A stretch of 64,000 nucleotides of DNA from Agrobacterium pusense (GCF_900102105.1 NZ_FNBB01000001.1:1-64000); one strand, 5' to 3'. Shown: positions 33,648-45,575, counted from the first letter of the stretch. Translations and numbers: made by a program. The notes: generated from the letters alone by a model not told the origin.

Positions 33648-33968
33648 ATGACGGATATGTCCAGAACAAGCGCTTCGTTTCAGCGTTTCATCAGCGATGC
33701 TCCAGACCATAAGGCGGCGTGGTTTCAGGCCGTGCAGGCTCTCGGGGCCGCGTCCACGCTCGACGTGAAGACACAGAGCCTGATCTACATCGGCATTCTT
33801 GCCGCCCTCCGCCTGGAAAGCGGCGTCGGTTTTCATGTGATGGAAGCCAAGGCGCGCGGCGCGAGCCGCGACGATATCATCAGCGCGGTGCTCACCGGTC
33901 TTCCTGCCGCCGGAAATGGCGTGATCAGCGCGCTTGGTCCTGCTCTCGATGCCTTCGACGGAGCCTGA
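33648..33968 (+). CDS. Carboxymuconolactone decarboxylase/AhpD-like protein
   Basis: 106 aa, all helical, with AGGA before the ATG. The AhpD/CMD core is visible: KTQSLIYIGILAALRLESG then FHVMEAKARGASRDDIISAVLTG. Redox-active family members carry CxxCxxH in the middle; here the segment reads ESGVGFH, keeping His but no Cys. So thiol peroxidase-reductase activity is not expected; a decarboxylase-like, ring-cleavage or non-enzymatic role is possible. It lies between pepN and the PleC-type kinase without tight coupling. Confidence 0.75.
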   Translation: MTDMSRTSASFQRFISDAPDHKAAWFQAVQALGAASTLDVKTQSLIYIGILAALRLESGVGFHVMEAKARGASRDDIISAVLTGLPAAGNGVISALGPALDAFDGA

Positions 33969-34204
33969 AACGTTACACGCGGCATTCCCAAGCAGCCGGA
34001 ATTGAAGCGCCGGCTCACTGTTTTTCTTCATGAATCCCGCTTTTGCCGAAGCGGAAGCAGACTGTCCCGAAAAAATACGGAGTCGGTTCAAGGGGTTAAA
34101 ATTCTTTTAACTTTTGCCTCTGGACAGGGCGAATCCCATTTGATTCATTAGAGATATTCGAGCGGCGGCGCTTCGAATCACGGGGACATCTAAAAGGCGG
34201 GACA

Positions 34205-36541
<2,337 letters not shown>

Positions 36542-36560
36542 AGCTTGGTGGGCGTGGTTC

Positions 36561-36716
36561 ACCCCCCTCTGCCCTGCCGGGCATCTCCCCCACAGGTGGG
36601 GAGATAGATATGCGGCAAGGTTTTGCCCATCTCGACGTTAGAGAATGAAGTGGCGATAGCGCATCTTGCCGATCTCCCTCCTTGTGGGGGAGATGCCCGG
36701 CAGGGCAGAGGGGGGT
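36561..36716. repeat. Large inverted repeat between pleC and glnE
   Basis: Perfect 34-bp arms (36561-36594 and 36683-36716), each built of CCCCTCTGCC and CCGGGCATCTCC, face one another across 88 bp. Homology continues about 14 bp outwards with three mismatches. The two genes are convergent, so the element may act as a two-way terminator. Its arm core recurs in the element at 63027-63143. Confidence 0.85.
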
Positions 36717-36734
36717 AAGCCACACCCACCGACA

Positions 36735-39704
36735 TCACCCCCCATTCTTCACCACCGCCACAAACGCCTTCCGCACCGCCTTCGCCAGCCGCTTCACCTC
36801 TCCCTCAAGCGTGGAAATATCAGGGCAATCACCTGCCCGGCACACAAGATCGATCAATCCCGCTGGCGCTTCCTTCGGATTGAACGCCCCATCGATACAA
36901 AGCCGAACGATCTGCGATATTTCCGTATAAAGCCCCATCGCCGCCATGCAGTCATCGAAGGCCTGCGGCTCCATGACCGGAGCGGCGAGCGCCTGGAGCG
37001 CTTCTGCCGTGTTGCGCCCCGGTTCGTGCGCGGCAAGCCCCTTCGCAGGCCCTACCAGCGCCAGATATTGGGCGATGAATTCGAGGTCGATCAGGCCGCC
37101 ATTGATGAGTTTGAAGTCCCAGTTGTTTTCCGGCGGTTTTTCCTGCTCGATGAGGCTGCGCATTTCCAGCACATCGGCCGAGACCTTGGCCACATCCCGC
37201 TTTTGCGACAGGACGGAAGCAATGATGCGGCGCGCATCTTCCATCAGCGAGGCATCGCCGCAGATCAGGCGGGCGCGCGACAGCGCCATGTGCTCCCAGG
37301 TCCAGGCCTCCTCACGCTGGTATTTTTCGAAGGCGGAAATGCGGGTCGCCACCGGCCCCTTGTTGCCGGAGGGGCGAAGCCGCATGTCGACCTCGTAAAG
37401 CACGCCTTCTGCCGTCGGGGCCGACAGGGCGGCAATCAACCGCTGGGTGACGCGGGTGAAATAACGCACCACATCGAGCGGTTTTGCGCCGGTCGATTCA
37501 TGGGCGGCATCATCATAATCGTAAAGCAGGATGAGATCGACATCCGATCCGGCCGTCAGCTCGAAGGAGCCGAGCTTGCCCATTCCCATCACGGCGACAC
37601 GGCCGCCGGGATAGGGCCCATGTGCCGCCTCCATCTCCGCCAGCACCGCATTCAACGCCGCCTCGATCACCAGATCGGCAAGATGGGTGAAAGCACGGGC
37701 GGCGACTTCGCCACGGATCGCGCCGGTCAGAAGCCTGACGCCGATGAGGAAGCGCTGCTCGGCGGCAAAGATACGCAGCCGGTCGAGAATATCCTCGTAA
37801 TGGCGGGCATTGGAGAGGAAACTGCCCATGCGGTGGGCGAGATAGTCTCGTGTCGGGATGTCGCTCATCAAAGCCGGGTCCAGCATGCCGTCAAAGACAT
37901 GCGGGCGGGCGGCGATGATTTCGGCCAGACGCGGCGCGGAGGACATGATCGTTACCAGCAGGTCGAGCAGCGCCGGGTTGTTGCCGAGCAGCGAGAAAAG
38001 CTGGATGCCTGCCGGCAGGCCGGAGAGGAAATTGTCAAAGCGCAGCAGCGCCTCGTCGGCCCGCTTGCTCTCACCAAAGGCGCGCAGCAGGTCCGGCGTC
38101 AATTCCGTCAGCCGCTCGCGGGCCTCGACCGACTGCGTCGCCCGGTAACGGCCATTGTGCCAGGTGCGGATGACGCGGGAGATATCCTCCGGCCGCTCGA
38201 AACCGAGGGCGGAGAGCGTCTTTAACGTATCGGGATCGTCCTTCTGACCGGTGAACACCAGATTGCCGGCCTCGCCTGACAGTTTCACTTCCTGTTCGAA
38301 CAGCGCCGAGTAACGCCGCTCCACCAGCCGCAACACCTCTTCCAGCCTTTCCGAGAAGGCCTTGGTATCCTCGAAACCCAGCATGAAGGCGATGCGCTTC
38401 AGTTCGGCTTCGGTATCGGGCAGCACATGGGTCTGCTCATCGCGCACCATCTGGATGCGATGTTCCACCTCGCGAAGGAACCAATAGGCGTCCGTCAGGC
38501 TGTCACGGGTCTCGGCGTCGATCCATTTCGCCTCGGTCAGCGCCGCCAGCGCCTCCTGCGTTGCGCGCACCCGCAGCGCCGGCATTCGGCCGCCGGCGAT
38601 CAGCTGCTGCGTCTGGGCGAAAAACTCGATCTCGCGGATGCCGCCGCGCCCGAGCTTGACATTGTGGCCCTTCACCGCAATCGCGCCGTGGCCCTTATGG
38701 GCGTGGATCTGCCGCTTGATGGAATGAATATCGGCAATCGCCGCATAATCGAGATATTTGCGGAAGATGAAGGGCGTGAGTTCGCGCAGGAAATTCTCAC
38801 CCGCCTTGATATCGCCCGCCACCGGCCGTGCCTTGATATAGGCAGCGCGCTCCCAGTTCTGGCCCCTGCCCTCGTAATAAAGCAGTGCCGCTTCCACGGG
38901 GATGGCGAGCGGTGTGGAGCCCGGGTCTGGCCGCAGCCGCAGATCGGTGCGGAAGACATAACCATCGGCCGTGCGCTCCTGCATGATGCGCACCAGACGG
39001 CGCATCATGCGTCCGAAATTCTCCGTCGCGTCGTAGGGGTCGCCCATGATCCCGGCGGAGGGTTCGAAAAACACCACGGCGTCGATATCGGAGGAATAAT
39101 TGAGTTCGCGGGCACCGAGCTTACCCATGCCGAGCACGATGAGGCCCGATCCTTCGCTGGGGGCGGCAACATCCTTCAGTTTCAGCTTGCCACTCTCATG
39201 GGCCGACAGCAGAAGGTGATCGATGGCGGCAGAGAGTGCCGCATCCGCCATGTCGCTCAGCCAGCGGGTCGTGTCACGCGCAGTGAAGATACGGGCGAGA
39301 TCGGCAAGTGCCGCGACGAAGGAGAGCCGCCGTTTGGCGATCCGGAGCCTCGACATTACCTCGTTTTCGCTCGGTATGCCGCCGTCCTCTCCCGGTTTCC
39401 AGCAATCGCGCGCCTGACGCACGAGATCGGCGAGCAGTGGCTCCAGAGGTTTTGAAATGGCCAGTGACAACAGCCCCTCATCGGCCGCCGCCATGTCGCG
39501 CAGGTAGGGGGAGAGCGTGAAGGCCGCGGCAACGAAGTCTTTCAGGGCGCTTTCGTCGGCAAGCAGCGCGGCCACCGCCGGCTCGCTTCTGCCGATGTCT
39601 TTCAGAGTGGAGAGCACGGATTTCAGCTCGGTCTGCGTATAGGGGCGGATCACGCCCGCCAGCACGTCGTTCAGCCGCCTTTCGGCGCTTTCCGGTTTCG
39701 TCAA
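36735..39704 (-). CDS. glnE: Bifunctional glutamine synthetase adenylyltransferase/deadenylylase
   Basis: 989 aa from a TTG at 39704 (reads MTKPESAERRLNDVLAGVIR), chosen because GGGAGA lies 6 nt upstream; the longer frame has no good start. GlnE covers glutamine synthetase with AMP when nitrogen is plentiful and removes it when scarce, controlled by PII. It has two nucleotidyltransferase domains in tandem: IVLGMGKLGARELNYSSDID (deadenylylase half, residues about 195-215) and VAVMGMGKLGSFELTAGSDV with DLILLYDYDD (adenylylase half, about 730). Acidic DxD metal sites are intact in both. Confidence 0.93.
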   Translation of the reverse strand: MTKPESAERRLNDVLAGVIRPYTQTELKSVLSTLKDIGRSEPAVAALLADESALKDFVAAAFTLSPYLRDMAAADEGLLSLAISKPLEPLLADLVRQARDCWKPGEDGGIPSENEVMSRLRIAKRRLSFVAALADLARIFTARDTTRWLSDMADAALSAAIDHLLLSAHESGKLKLKDVAAPSEGSGLIVLGMGKLGARELNYSSDIDAVVFFEPSAGIMGDPYDATENFGRMMRRLVRIMQERTADGYVFRTDLRLRPDPGSTPLAIPVEAALLYYEGRGQNWERAAYIKARPVAGDIKAGENFLRELTPFIFRKYLDYAAIADIHSIKRQIHAHKGHGAIAVKGHNVKLGRGGIREIEFFAQTQQLIAGGRMPALRVRATQEALAALTEAKWIDAETRDSLTDAYWFLREVEHRIQMVRDEQTHVLPDTEAELKRIAFMLGFEDTKAFSERLEEVLRLVERRYSALFEQEVKLSGEAGNLVFTGQKDDPDTLKTLSALGFERPEDISRVIRTWHNGRYRATQSVEARERLTELTPDLLRAFGESKRADEALLRFDNFLSGLPAGIQLFSLLGNNPALLDLLVTIMSSAPRLAEIIAARPHVFDGMLDPALMSDIPTRDYLAHRMGSFLSNARHYEDILDRLRIFAAEQRFLIGVRLLTGAIRGEVAARAFTHLADLVIEAALNAVLAEMEAAHGPYPGGRVAVMGMGKLGSFELTAGSDVDLILLYDYDDAAHESTGAKPLDVVRYFTRVTQRLIAALSAPTAEGVLYEVDMRLRPSGNKGPVATRISAFEKYQREEAWTWEHMALSRARLICGDASLMEDARRIIASVLSQKRDVAKVSADVLEMRSLIEQEKPPENNWDFKLINGGLIDLEFIAQYLALVGPAKGLAAHEPGRNTAEALQALAAPVMEPQAFDDCMAAMGLYTEISQIVRLCIDGAFNPKEAPAGLIDLVCRAGDCPDISTLEGEVKRLAKAVRKAFVAVVKNGG

Positions 39705-40022
39705 TGCTTCTCTCCCTCTCCCGAGCCCGTTTGTCCTTCGGCCATACCGGATTTTCAGGACGGGCCGCTCTCCCCACGCTAGCCATCCTGCCGTTGCATC
39801 ACCGAAGCCTGCAGGCACATATCACCTGCGTTGTAACAAATGCGGCGCGCTTTGCGATCAGGAAAACCGCTTTTGCCGAATTTTCCGAAACCCTGCTGGC
39901 GCGACCACGGTTTCGGCGGCGCATCGCAATGCCGCGTAATGTCTCCGCAATTGTGCCCACGTAGCGTTCCCCTCAACGAAACCCGACTCCCCGGTTTTCA
40001 AACACGCGGTGCTGCAACGGAT
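39705..40022. other. Divergent intergenic region glnE/MipA gene
   Basis: 318 bp holding the promoters of glnE (leftward) and the outer-membrane protein gene (rightward). I see no RNA, repeat or operator. Confidence 0.45.
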
Positions 40023-40886
40023 ATGATCATGAAACAGATTTTTACAATGAAATGGCAAAAGAGCCTGTGCGCCATGGCGCTTTGCCTGACGGCGCTGCCG
40101 GTGGCACAAGCGGTCTACGCGCCGGTTTTCGCCGCCGATATCGGCAAATCGGACCGCATGGCCGATCCGCAGGCCGGTTTCGATAATTCCCGCTACAGCA
40201 GTTCCAGCGACTGGAAAATCACGCTCGGTGTCGGCGCCGCCTATGCCCCGAAATATGAGGGGTCGGACAAGCTGGAGGCCGGCCCCGTGCCGCTGGTCTC
40301 CGTCGCCTATGGGGACACGTTGAGCATTGATTTCAGCGGCGTCACCGTCAACCTGCTCAACAGCAATGGCTTCCGGCTGGGAGTGAAAGGCGGCTGGGAG
40401 CCCGGGCGCAAGGAAAAGGACGACAGGAAAAACCTGCGCGGGATGGGCGATATCAAGGCAGGCGGCGTCATTGGCGGCGTTATCGCCTATGACGCTGAAC
40501 CCTTCGAAATCTACGCCAAGGTCGACAAGACCATCAATGGCAGCGAGGGCCTGACAGCCTCGATCGGCGCCAGCGTTTCCCAGAAGGTCGACCAGTTCAT
40601 CCTCGGAGCGGACCTCTCCGCCACCTGGGCTGACGACAAGCACATGAAATCCTATTTCGGTGTGACCTCGGCGCAATCCGCCCGTTCGGGCCTGCGTCGC
40701 TTCGACGCCAAATCCGGCTTCAAGCGCGTCGACGCCAGCGCCTCCGTCACCTACCTGATGACCGAGAACTGGTCGATCACCGGCACCGGAGGCGTCGGTT
40801 TCCTGCTGGGCGATGCCAAGGACAGCCCGCTGTCCAAAAAAGATATCCAGCCGTTTGCAATGGTGGGCCTGGCCTACACGTTCTAA
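40023..40886 (+). CDS. MipA/OmpV family outer-membrane protein
   Basis: 287 aa from the ATG at 40023 (MIMKQIFTMKWQKSLCAMAL); an in-frame start at 40029 is equally good. A signal peptide ends in PVFAAD, and the mature part starts with SSDWKITLGVGAAYAPKYEG, the OmpV/MipA hallmark. Alternating strands (LVSVAYGDTLSIDF, FRLGVKGGWEPGRKE) and a terminal aromatic residue (GLAYTF) mark a beta-barrel. MipA links peptidoglycan synthase and hydrolase in E. coli; in rhizobia the role is unknown. The convergent kinase gene ends 60 bp away. Confidence 0.85.
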   Translation: MIMKQIFTMKWQKSLCAMALCLTALPVAQAVYAPVFAADIGKSDRMADPQAGFDNSRYSSSSDWKITLGVGAAYAPKYEGSDKLEAGPVPLVSVAYGDTLSIDFSGVTVNLLNSNGFRLGVKGGWEPGRKEKDDRKNLRGMGDIKAGGVIGGVIAYDAEPFEIYAKVDKTINGSEGLTASIGASVSQKVDQFILGADLSATWADDKHMKSYFGVTSAQSARSGLRRFDAKSGFKRVDASASVTYLMTENWSITGTGGVGFLLGDAKDSPLSKKDIQPFAMVGLAYTF

Positions 40887-40946
40887 CGCGAGGATTGTCG
40901 TCTGGCGGGGCACAACTCCCCGCCGGAATACGCTCCCCGGCTCTCT

Positions 40947-42356
40947 TCAGCGGCTATTGTCTGGAAAAACCATGGAGACTGTCAGCCCCGGGCAGGCGGT
41001 GTTGGAGGCGTCGGTGTCCGAAAGCTCCAGCGACCCGCCATGCAGTTCCATCACCGCCTCCACCAGCGACAGGCCAAGGCCCGTGCCGGGCTTGGAGCGG
41101 CTTTCATCCAGCCGCACGAAGCGTTTTAGCACCTCGCCGCGCTTGTCGGCAGGAATACCGGGACCATTATCGGCAACGGAAAGCAGGATTGCGCCAGGGG
41201 CCTTTGCCAGACGAACGACGAGTTTTTTGTCACCCTCGCCTTCGCAGGCATATTTCATGGCGTTGTCTATCAGGTTCGAAAGCGCCTGGCCGATCAATTC
41301 GCGGTTGCCCTTGACGATGAGGCCCTGTTCGATTTCAGTTTCCAGCGCGAGCCCCGCATCCTCGGCCACCGGCTCGTAGAGTTCGGCGCTGTCTTCGGCA
41401 ATCGCCGAGACGTCCACTTCAGTCATTTCGGCGGCGATGGAACCGGCCTCTACACGGGAAATCATCAGCAGCGCATTGAAAGTGCGGATGAGCTGGTCGG
41501 ACTCGGCGATAATGCCTTCAAGGGCTGCGCGGCGTTTCGTTTCGTCATCATCGTCCAGTGCCGCGGCGGCCTTGTTGCGTAGGCGCGTCAGCGGCGTCTT
41601 CAGGTCATGGGCGATATTGTCGGAAACCTGCCGTAGGCCTTCATTCAGCTTCTCGATGCGGCCCAGCATGGCGTTAAGCGAGCCGGACAGCCTGTCGAAC
41701 TCATCGCCGGAGCGGCCCTGCGGCAGACGCTGCGAAAGGTCGCCGGCCATGATCTTCTTGGTTGCCGCCGACATGCGGTCGATGCGTTTCAGTGCATTGC
41801 GGCCGATGCCGAACCAGATCAGCAGGGCGCCGCCGCTCATGATGGCGAGCGCCACCATCAGGGCATTACGCACCAAGGCGCGGAATTTGGTCGGCTCGCC
41901 GAGGTCGCGGCCGATCAGGATGCGCAGCCCGTTGTCCAGAACGAAAACATTGGCCGTGGCAAGATGCTGCACGCTGTCGCCGCTCTCGGAATAACGCTCA
42001 TAACGGAAGGGAAAGCCGGTCCAGCCTTCCTTGTCGAAAACACCGGGCTGCACGGAGGCGACGTTGCCGGCCAGAATTTCACCATTCGGCCCGGCGATGA
42101 TGTAAAGGCTCGCTCCCGGCTGGCGGGCACGGCGCTCCATCATCCTCAGCAGCGGATTGATACCGCCGCGATTATAGATGCGCTGCACATCCGAGACTTC
42201 CTGCAGCACAGCGTCACGCGTCTGCTGGTTCAGCAGCCTTTCGGAAAGCGCAGTGACATAAAAAACAAGGAACGCCGCGCAGAGCGCAAACAGCAGGATA
42301 TAGAGCGCCGAAAGGCGCACCGCTGTCGACCTGAACAATATTCTGAGGCGGGCCAT
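40947..42356 (-). CDS. HAMP-domain sensor histidine kinase
   Basis: 469 aa from the ATG at 42356; a TTG three codons upstream that overlaps the regulator stop is an alternative. Two membrane helices (about 14-35 and 163-186) surround a periplasmic domain of about 125 aa. A HAMP domain (187-240), HisKA with His250 (VSDNIAHDLKTPLTRL) and HATPase (NLIDNAMKYA, DNGPGIP, GTGLGLSLV) follow. It lies directly behind its OmpR-type regulator, in the degP-linked pair of rhizobia. Envelope stress sensing is a guess from that linkage. Confidence 0.88.
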   Translation of the reverse strand: MARLRILFRSTAVRLSALYILLFALCAAFLVFYVTALSERLLNQQTRDAVLQEVSDVQRIYNRGGINPLLRMMERRARQPGASLYIIAGPNGEILAGNVASVQPGVFDKEGWTGFPFRYERYSESGDSVQHLATANVFVLDNGLRILIGRDLGEPTKFRALVRNALMVALAIMSGGALLIWFGIGRNALKRIDRMSAATKKIMAGDLSQRLPQGRSGDEFDRLSGSLNAMLGRIEKLNEGLRQVSDNIAHDLKTPLTRLRNKAAAALDDDDETKRRAALEGIIAESDQLIRTFNALLMISRVEAGSIAAEMTEVDVSAIAEDSAELYEPVAEDAGLALETEIEQGLIVKGNRELIGQALSNLIDNAMKYACEGEGDKKLVVRLAKAPGAILLSVADNGPGIPADKRGEVLKRFVRLDESRSKPGTGLGLSLVEAVMELHGGSLELSDTDASNTACPGLTVSMVFPDNSR

Positions 42357-42365
42357 CTTCGGCAA

Positions 42366-43124
42366 TCAGCCCTCGTCCTTCATCATGTAGCCCGCACCGC
42401 GAATGGTCTTCAGCAGCGGCTTCTCGAAGTCCTTCTCGATCTTCGAGCGCAGACGGGAAACATGCACGTCGATGACATTGGTCTGCGGATCGAAATGGTA
42501 ATCCCAGACATTTTCGAGAAGCATCGTGCGGGTCACCACCTGGCCGGCATTCTTCATCAGATATTCCAGCAGGCGAAATTCGCGCGGCTGAAGGAGGATT
42601 TCCTTGCCACCCCGGCGCACATCGTGGGACAGGCGGTCCAACTCGAGATCGCCGACGCGATAGATCATGTCCTGCTCGGGCTTGCCCTTGCGGCGGCCAA
42701 GCACTTCGATACGGGCGAGCAGTTCGGAGAAGGCATAGGGTTTCGGCAGATAATCGTCACCGCCGGCACGCAGGCCGGTCACGCGGTCATCCACCTGCCC
42801 CAGCGCCGAGAGGATAAGAACCGGCGTCTCGATGCCGCGGCGGCGCAGTTCGCTGATGACGGAAAGCCCGTCGCGGCGCGGCAACATGCGGTCGATCACC
42901 ATGACGTCGTAGACATTCTCGCAGCCCATGAACAGGCCGCTTTCACCATCGCTGGCGTGGTCGGCGACGATCCCGGCTTCGCGGAACGCCTTGGTCATAT
43001 AGGCCGCAGCCTCGAGGTCGTCTTCAATGACAAGAATCTTCATGTGCGGGACAATAGCGCCCTCGCCCTTTTCCGCACAACCGGAAACAGATGCGACAGA
43101 CATTTCCTGAACCTTGTTTTCCAT
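42366..43124 (-). CDS. OmpR-family response regulator
   Basis: 252 aa if started at the ATG at 43124, which has a near-perfect GGAGG 7 nt upstream. The first 27 residues (MENKVQEMSVASVSGCAEKG..) precede the usual receiver start MKILVIEDD (ATG at 43043, weak ribosome-binding site, 225 aa). Receiver with acidic ED pair, phospho-acceptor Asp78 (VMVIDRMLPRRDG; Asp51 in the short form) and Lys in YLPKPY; winged-helix DNA-binding domain with VTRTMLLENVWDYHFDP and NVIDVHVSRLRSKI. The kinase gene follows at once; degP lies upstream. Confidence 0.88.
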   Translation of the reverse strand: MENKVQEMSVASVSGCAEKGEGAIVPHMKILVIEDDLEAAAYMTKAFREAGIVADHASDGESGLFMGCENVYDVMVIDRMLPRRDGLSVISELRRRGIETPVLILSALGQVDDRVTGLRAGGDDYLPKPYAFSELLARIEVLGRRKGKPEQDMIYRVGDLELDRLSHDVRRGGKEILLQPREFRLLEYLMKNAGQVVTRTMLLENVWDYHFDPQTNVIDVHVSRLRSKIEKDFEKPLLKTIRGAGYMMKDEG

Positions 43125-43167
43125 GAGGTTTCCTCCGCGATACTGCCTGGACCGGCATTGCGGGTCC

Positions 43168-43278
43168 TTTCTTCTCCCCGCCGGGGAAGGGTCGGATGAG
43201 GGGGCAAGCGCGCAGTCTATCGCTACCCTTGCCCCCTCATCCCGCCGCCGCGACCTTCTCCCCCTCGGGGAGAAGAAA
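43168..43278. repeat. Rhizobial palindromic element between degP and regulator
   Basis: Outer 13-bp arms TTTCTTCTCCCCG (43168-43180) and CGGGGAGAAGAAA (43266-43278) are perfect. An inner 14-bp pair GATGAGGGGGCAAG (43195-43208) and CTTGCCCCCTCATC (43228-43241) is also perfect. Same family as 45575-45711 and 63027-63143. Confidence 0.85.
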
Positions 43279-43382
43279 CAAGTGGCACGCGCTCATTCCA
43301 TATGTTCTGCCTCGTCCTATAGGCGAGACACATTCCTTAGCGACGCCGGCTCCCGAAAGAACCGGCATCGCCTTTCAGCCTA

Positions 43383-44936
43383 TCAACCCTGGTCGATATC
43401 CAGAGCGATGAAGCGGCTGCCGTCATCCGTCTGGATCTGGAACAGCGCCTTGGAGCGTCCGTCTTTCTTCGCCTGCTCGAGGATCTTCTCGATATCGGCG
43501 GCGGATGCGACCTGCTGGTTGTTGACCGAGGTGATCTTCTCACCCGTCTTCAGGCCACGGGCAGCGGCATCGCTGTCAGGGTCGACATCGGTGATGGCAA
43601 GCCCGTTGCCGTCATCGGCGGGGGCCACCGTAAGGCCGAGGCTGGACAGCACCTTCTCGCTGGAAGACTGACCGCCCTTATCGTCGTTCTGGCTCGGGGT
43701 CGCCTTGGAGGCATCGTCGCTGGCGAGATCACCGAGCGTCACCGTGACCGACTGAGACTTGCCACCGCGCCACAGCGAGATTTCCACCTTGCTGTTCGGC
43801 GCCATGCCGCCGATGCGGCGTGACAGGTCGCGGGCATCCTTGACGGGTTCGCCGTTGACGGCGGTGATGATGTCACCCTGCTTGATGCCTGCCTTGTCGC
43901 CCGGCGAGCCGGACTGCGGCGAAACGACCAGAGCGCCCTTGGCTTCGGAAAGGCCGAGCGATTCGGCGATGTCCTTGCTGACGGGCTGGATCTGCACGCC
44001 GAGCCAGCCGCGCTCTACCTTGCCGTCCTTCTGCAGGTCGGCGATCACGTCCTTGGCGACCGATGCCGGAATGGCGAAGGCGATGCCGACATTGCCGCCC
44101 GAGGGCGAGAAGATGGCGGTGTTGATGCCAACCACTTCACCGTTGAGGTTGAAGGCGGGACCGCCCGAGTTGCCGCGGTTCACGGCGGCGTCGATCTGCA
44201 GGTAGTCGTCATAGGGGCCGGAGCCGATATCACGGCCACGGGCCGAGATAATGCCGGAAGTCACCGTGCCGCCAAGGCCGAAGGGGTTGCCAACGGCGAC
44301 GACCCAGTCACCGACGCGGATCTTGCTGTCATCGGCAAACTGAACGTAGGTGAACTTGCGGTTCACATCGACCTTGAGGAGTGCCAGATCGGTGCGCGGA
44401 TCGCGGCCGACGAGCTTGGCGTCGAGTTCGGTGCCGTCATTCATCACGATCGTATAGGCGGAGCCGTCATCGACGACGTGGTTGTTGGTGACGATGTAAC
44501 CATCTTCGGAAATGAAGAAGCCGGAGCCCTGAGCGACGGGGCGCAGCGGACCCTTGCCGTCACGGTGGCGATTGGGGCCGCGGTCGGAGCGATCCTGGTT
44601 CGGGCCGCCGAATTCCTTGAAGAAGCGCTTGAGCGGATGGTCATCCGGAAGCTGGTCAAGGCCACGGCCACCGAAATTAAAGGAGAAATTGCTGGAATCA
44701 TCGGAAGCGGGCTGCACGTTCGACTGAACGCGAACGGAGACGACGGCGGGCGATACCGCATCGACCACGTTGGCGAAGCTCGGAACCTGCGGCGCAGTCA
44801 CCTCGACGGGGGCGGCAAAAGAGTGGAGGATAGGTGCGGCAATGCCGGTGGAAAGCATCAGCGCCGCAAGGCCGCCAACCGTCGTGGCCTTCAGGGCTGT
44901 CTTCAGCGAGGAATGGCCGTTTTGCGAATGAGACAT
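43383..44936 (-). CDS. degP: DegP/HtrA-type periplasmic serine protease
   Basis: 517 aa, preceded by GAAGG. N-terminal signal/anchor (GLAALMLSTGIAAPILHSFA), trypsin-like domain with the triad His153 (TNNHVVDD), Asp183 (RTDLALLK) and Ser257 (RGNSGGPAFN), then two PDZ domains (about 290-375 and 420-510). DegP degrades or refolds misfolded envelope proteins. The linker between PDZ1 and PDZ2 (DASKATPSQNDDKGGQSSSE) is polar and flexible. The regulator and kinase genes follow on the same strand after a palindromic element. Confidence 0.93.
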   Translation of the reverse strand: MSHSQNGHSSLKTALKATTVGGLAALMLSTGIAAPILHSFAAPVEVTAPQVPSFANVVDAVSPAVVSVRVQSNVQPASDDSSNFSFNFGGRGLDQLPDDHPLKRFFKEFGGPNQDRSDRGPNRHRDGKGPLRPVAQGSGFFISEDGYIVTNNHVVDDGSAYTIVMNDGTELDAKLVGRDPRTDLALLKVDVNRKFTYVQFADDSKIRVGDWVVAVGNPFGLGGTVTSGIISARGRDIGSGPYDDYLQIDAAVNRGNSGGPAFNLNGEVVGINTAIFSPSGGNVGIAFAIPASVAKDVIADLQKDGKVERGWLGVQIQPVSKDIAESLGLSEAKGALVVSPQSGSPGDKAGIKQGDIITAVNGEPVKDARDLSRRIGGMAPNSKVEISLWRGGKSQSVTVTLGDLASDDASKATPSQNDDKGGQSSSEKVLSSLGLTVAPADDGNGLAITDVDPDSDAAARGLKTGEKITSVNNQQVASAADIEKILEQAKKDGRSKALFQIQTDDGSRFIALDIDQG

Positions 44937-45089
44937 GGTGTACCTTCTTTCTTCATTCAGACTGGAACCCGTGTGACCGGGGAAGCGGTGGATGATGAAG
45001 ATATAGGAGGCGACACCTTACGGCGAAGTGTCTGAGGAATGAAAAATCCGTAATGTTGAAAAAGAACCGTGGGAAAAAATGAAAAACAG

Positions 45090-45575
45090 TTATTTTTCAA
45101 TGAGGTTGCGAATTCTTTCTTCTTCATCCGCGCTCAGTTTTTGTGGCTGTTCAAGGGTGGCGCGGCGACGCGAAAAGACGAAGACGGCGAAAATTCCCAC
45201 AAGCGTGAGGCCGATGGGTGCGCCCCACAAAAGCACGGTGCGCAGGCTGAGGCGCGGTTTGAGAAGCACGAATTCGCCATAGCGCGACACGACATAATCG
45301 ATGACCGCCTTGTCGCTGTCACCCTCGACCAGCCGTTCGCGCACCAGAACGCGCAGGTCACGCGCCAGTTCGGCGTTGCTGTCATCGATCGACTGGTTCT
45401 GGCAGACCATGCAGCGGAGCTGAGACGTGAGGTTGCGGGCTCGCTGTTCGAGCACGGGGTCCTTGAGGACTTCATCCGGGTTGAAGGCGGAAGCGGGAGA
45501 TGCTGAGACAAGCACAGCGAAGAGAAGCAGAAAACCCGCCAGCATCCGAGGCAATCCCGAAAGAGTGCGGCGCAT
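45090..45575 (-). CDS. ccmH: Cytochrome c maturation protein CcmH (CycL)
   Basis: 161 aa. Signal peptide (LAGFLLLFAVLVSASPASAF), then the heme-handling thiol motif LRCMVCQN (Cys55, Cys58), and one C-terminal membrane helix (TVLLWGAPIGLTLVGIFAVF). CcmH reduces the disulfide of apocytochrome c for heme attachment by CcmF. It is the short form, with the TPR part on CcmI. The ribosome-binding site GGGGAG and the A of the ATG lie in the end of the palindromic element that fills the gap after ccmF. Last gene of the ccmIEFH operon. Confidence 0.93.
   Translation of the reverse strand: MRRTLSGLPRMLAGFLLLFAVLVSASPASAFNPDEVLKDPVLEQRARNLTSQLRCMVCQNQSIDDSNAELARDLRVLVRERLVEGDSDKAVIDYVVSRYGEFVLLKPRLSLRTVLLWGAPIGLTLVGIFAVFVFSRRRATLEQPQKLSADEEERIRNLIEK

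Noticed and set aside
45081..45098. GAAAAA/TTTTTC hairpin followed by T-run at the ccmH stop (minus strand)
   Set aside because: The stem is A-T only and overlaps the stop codon, so it is too weak to call a terminator, though transcripts may end here by other means.
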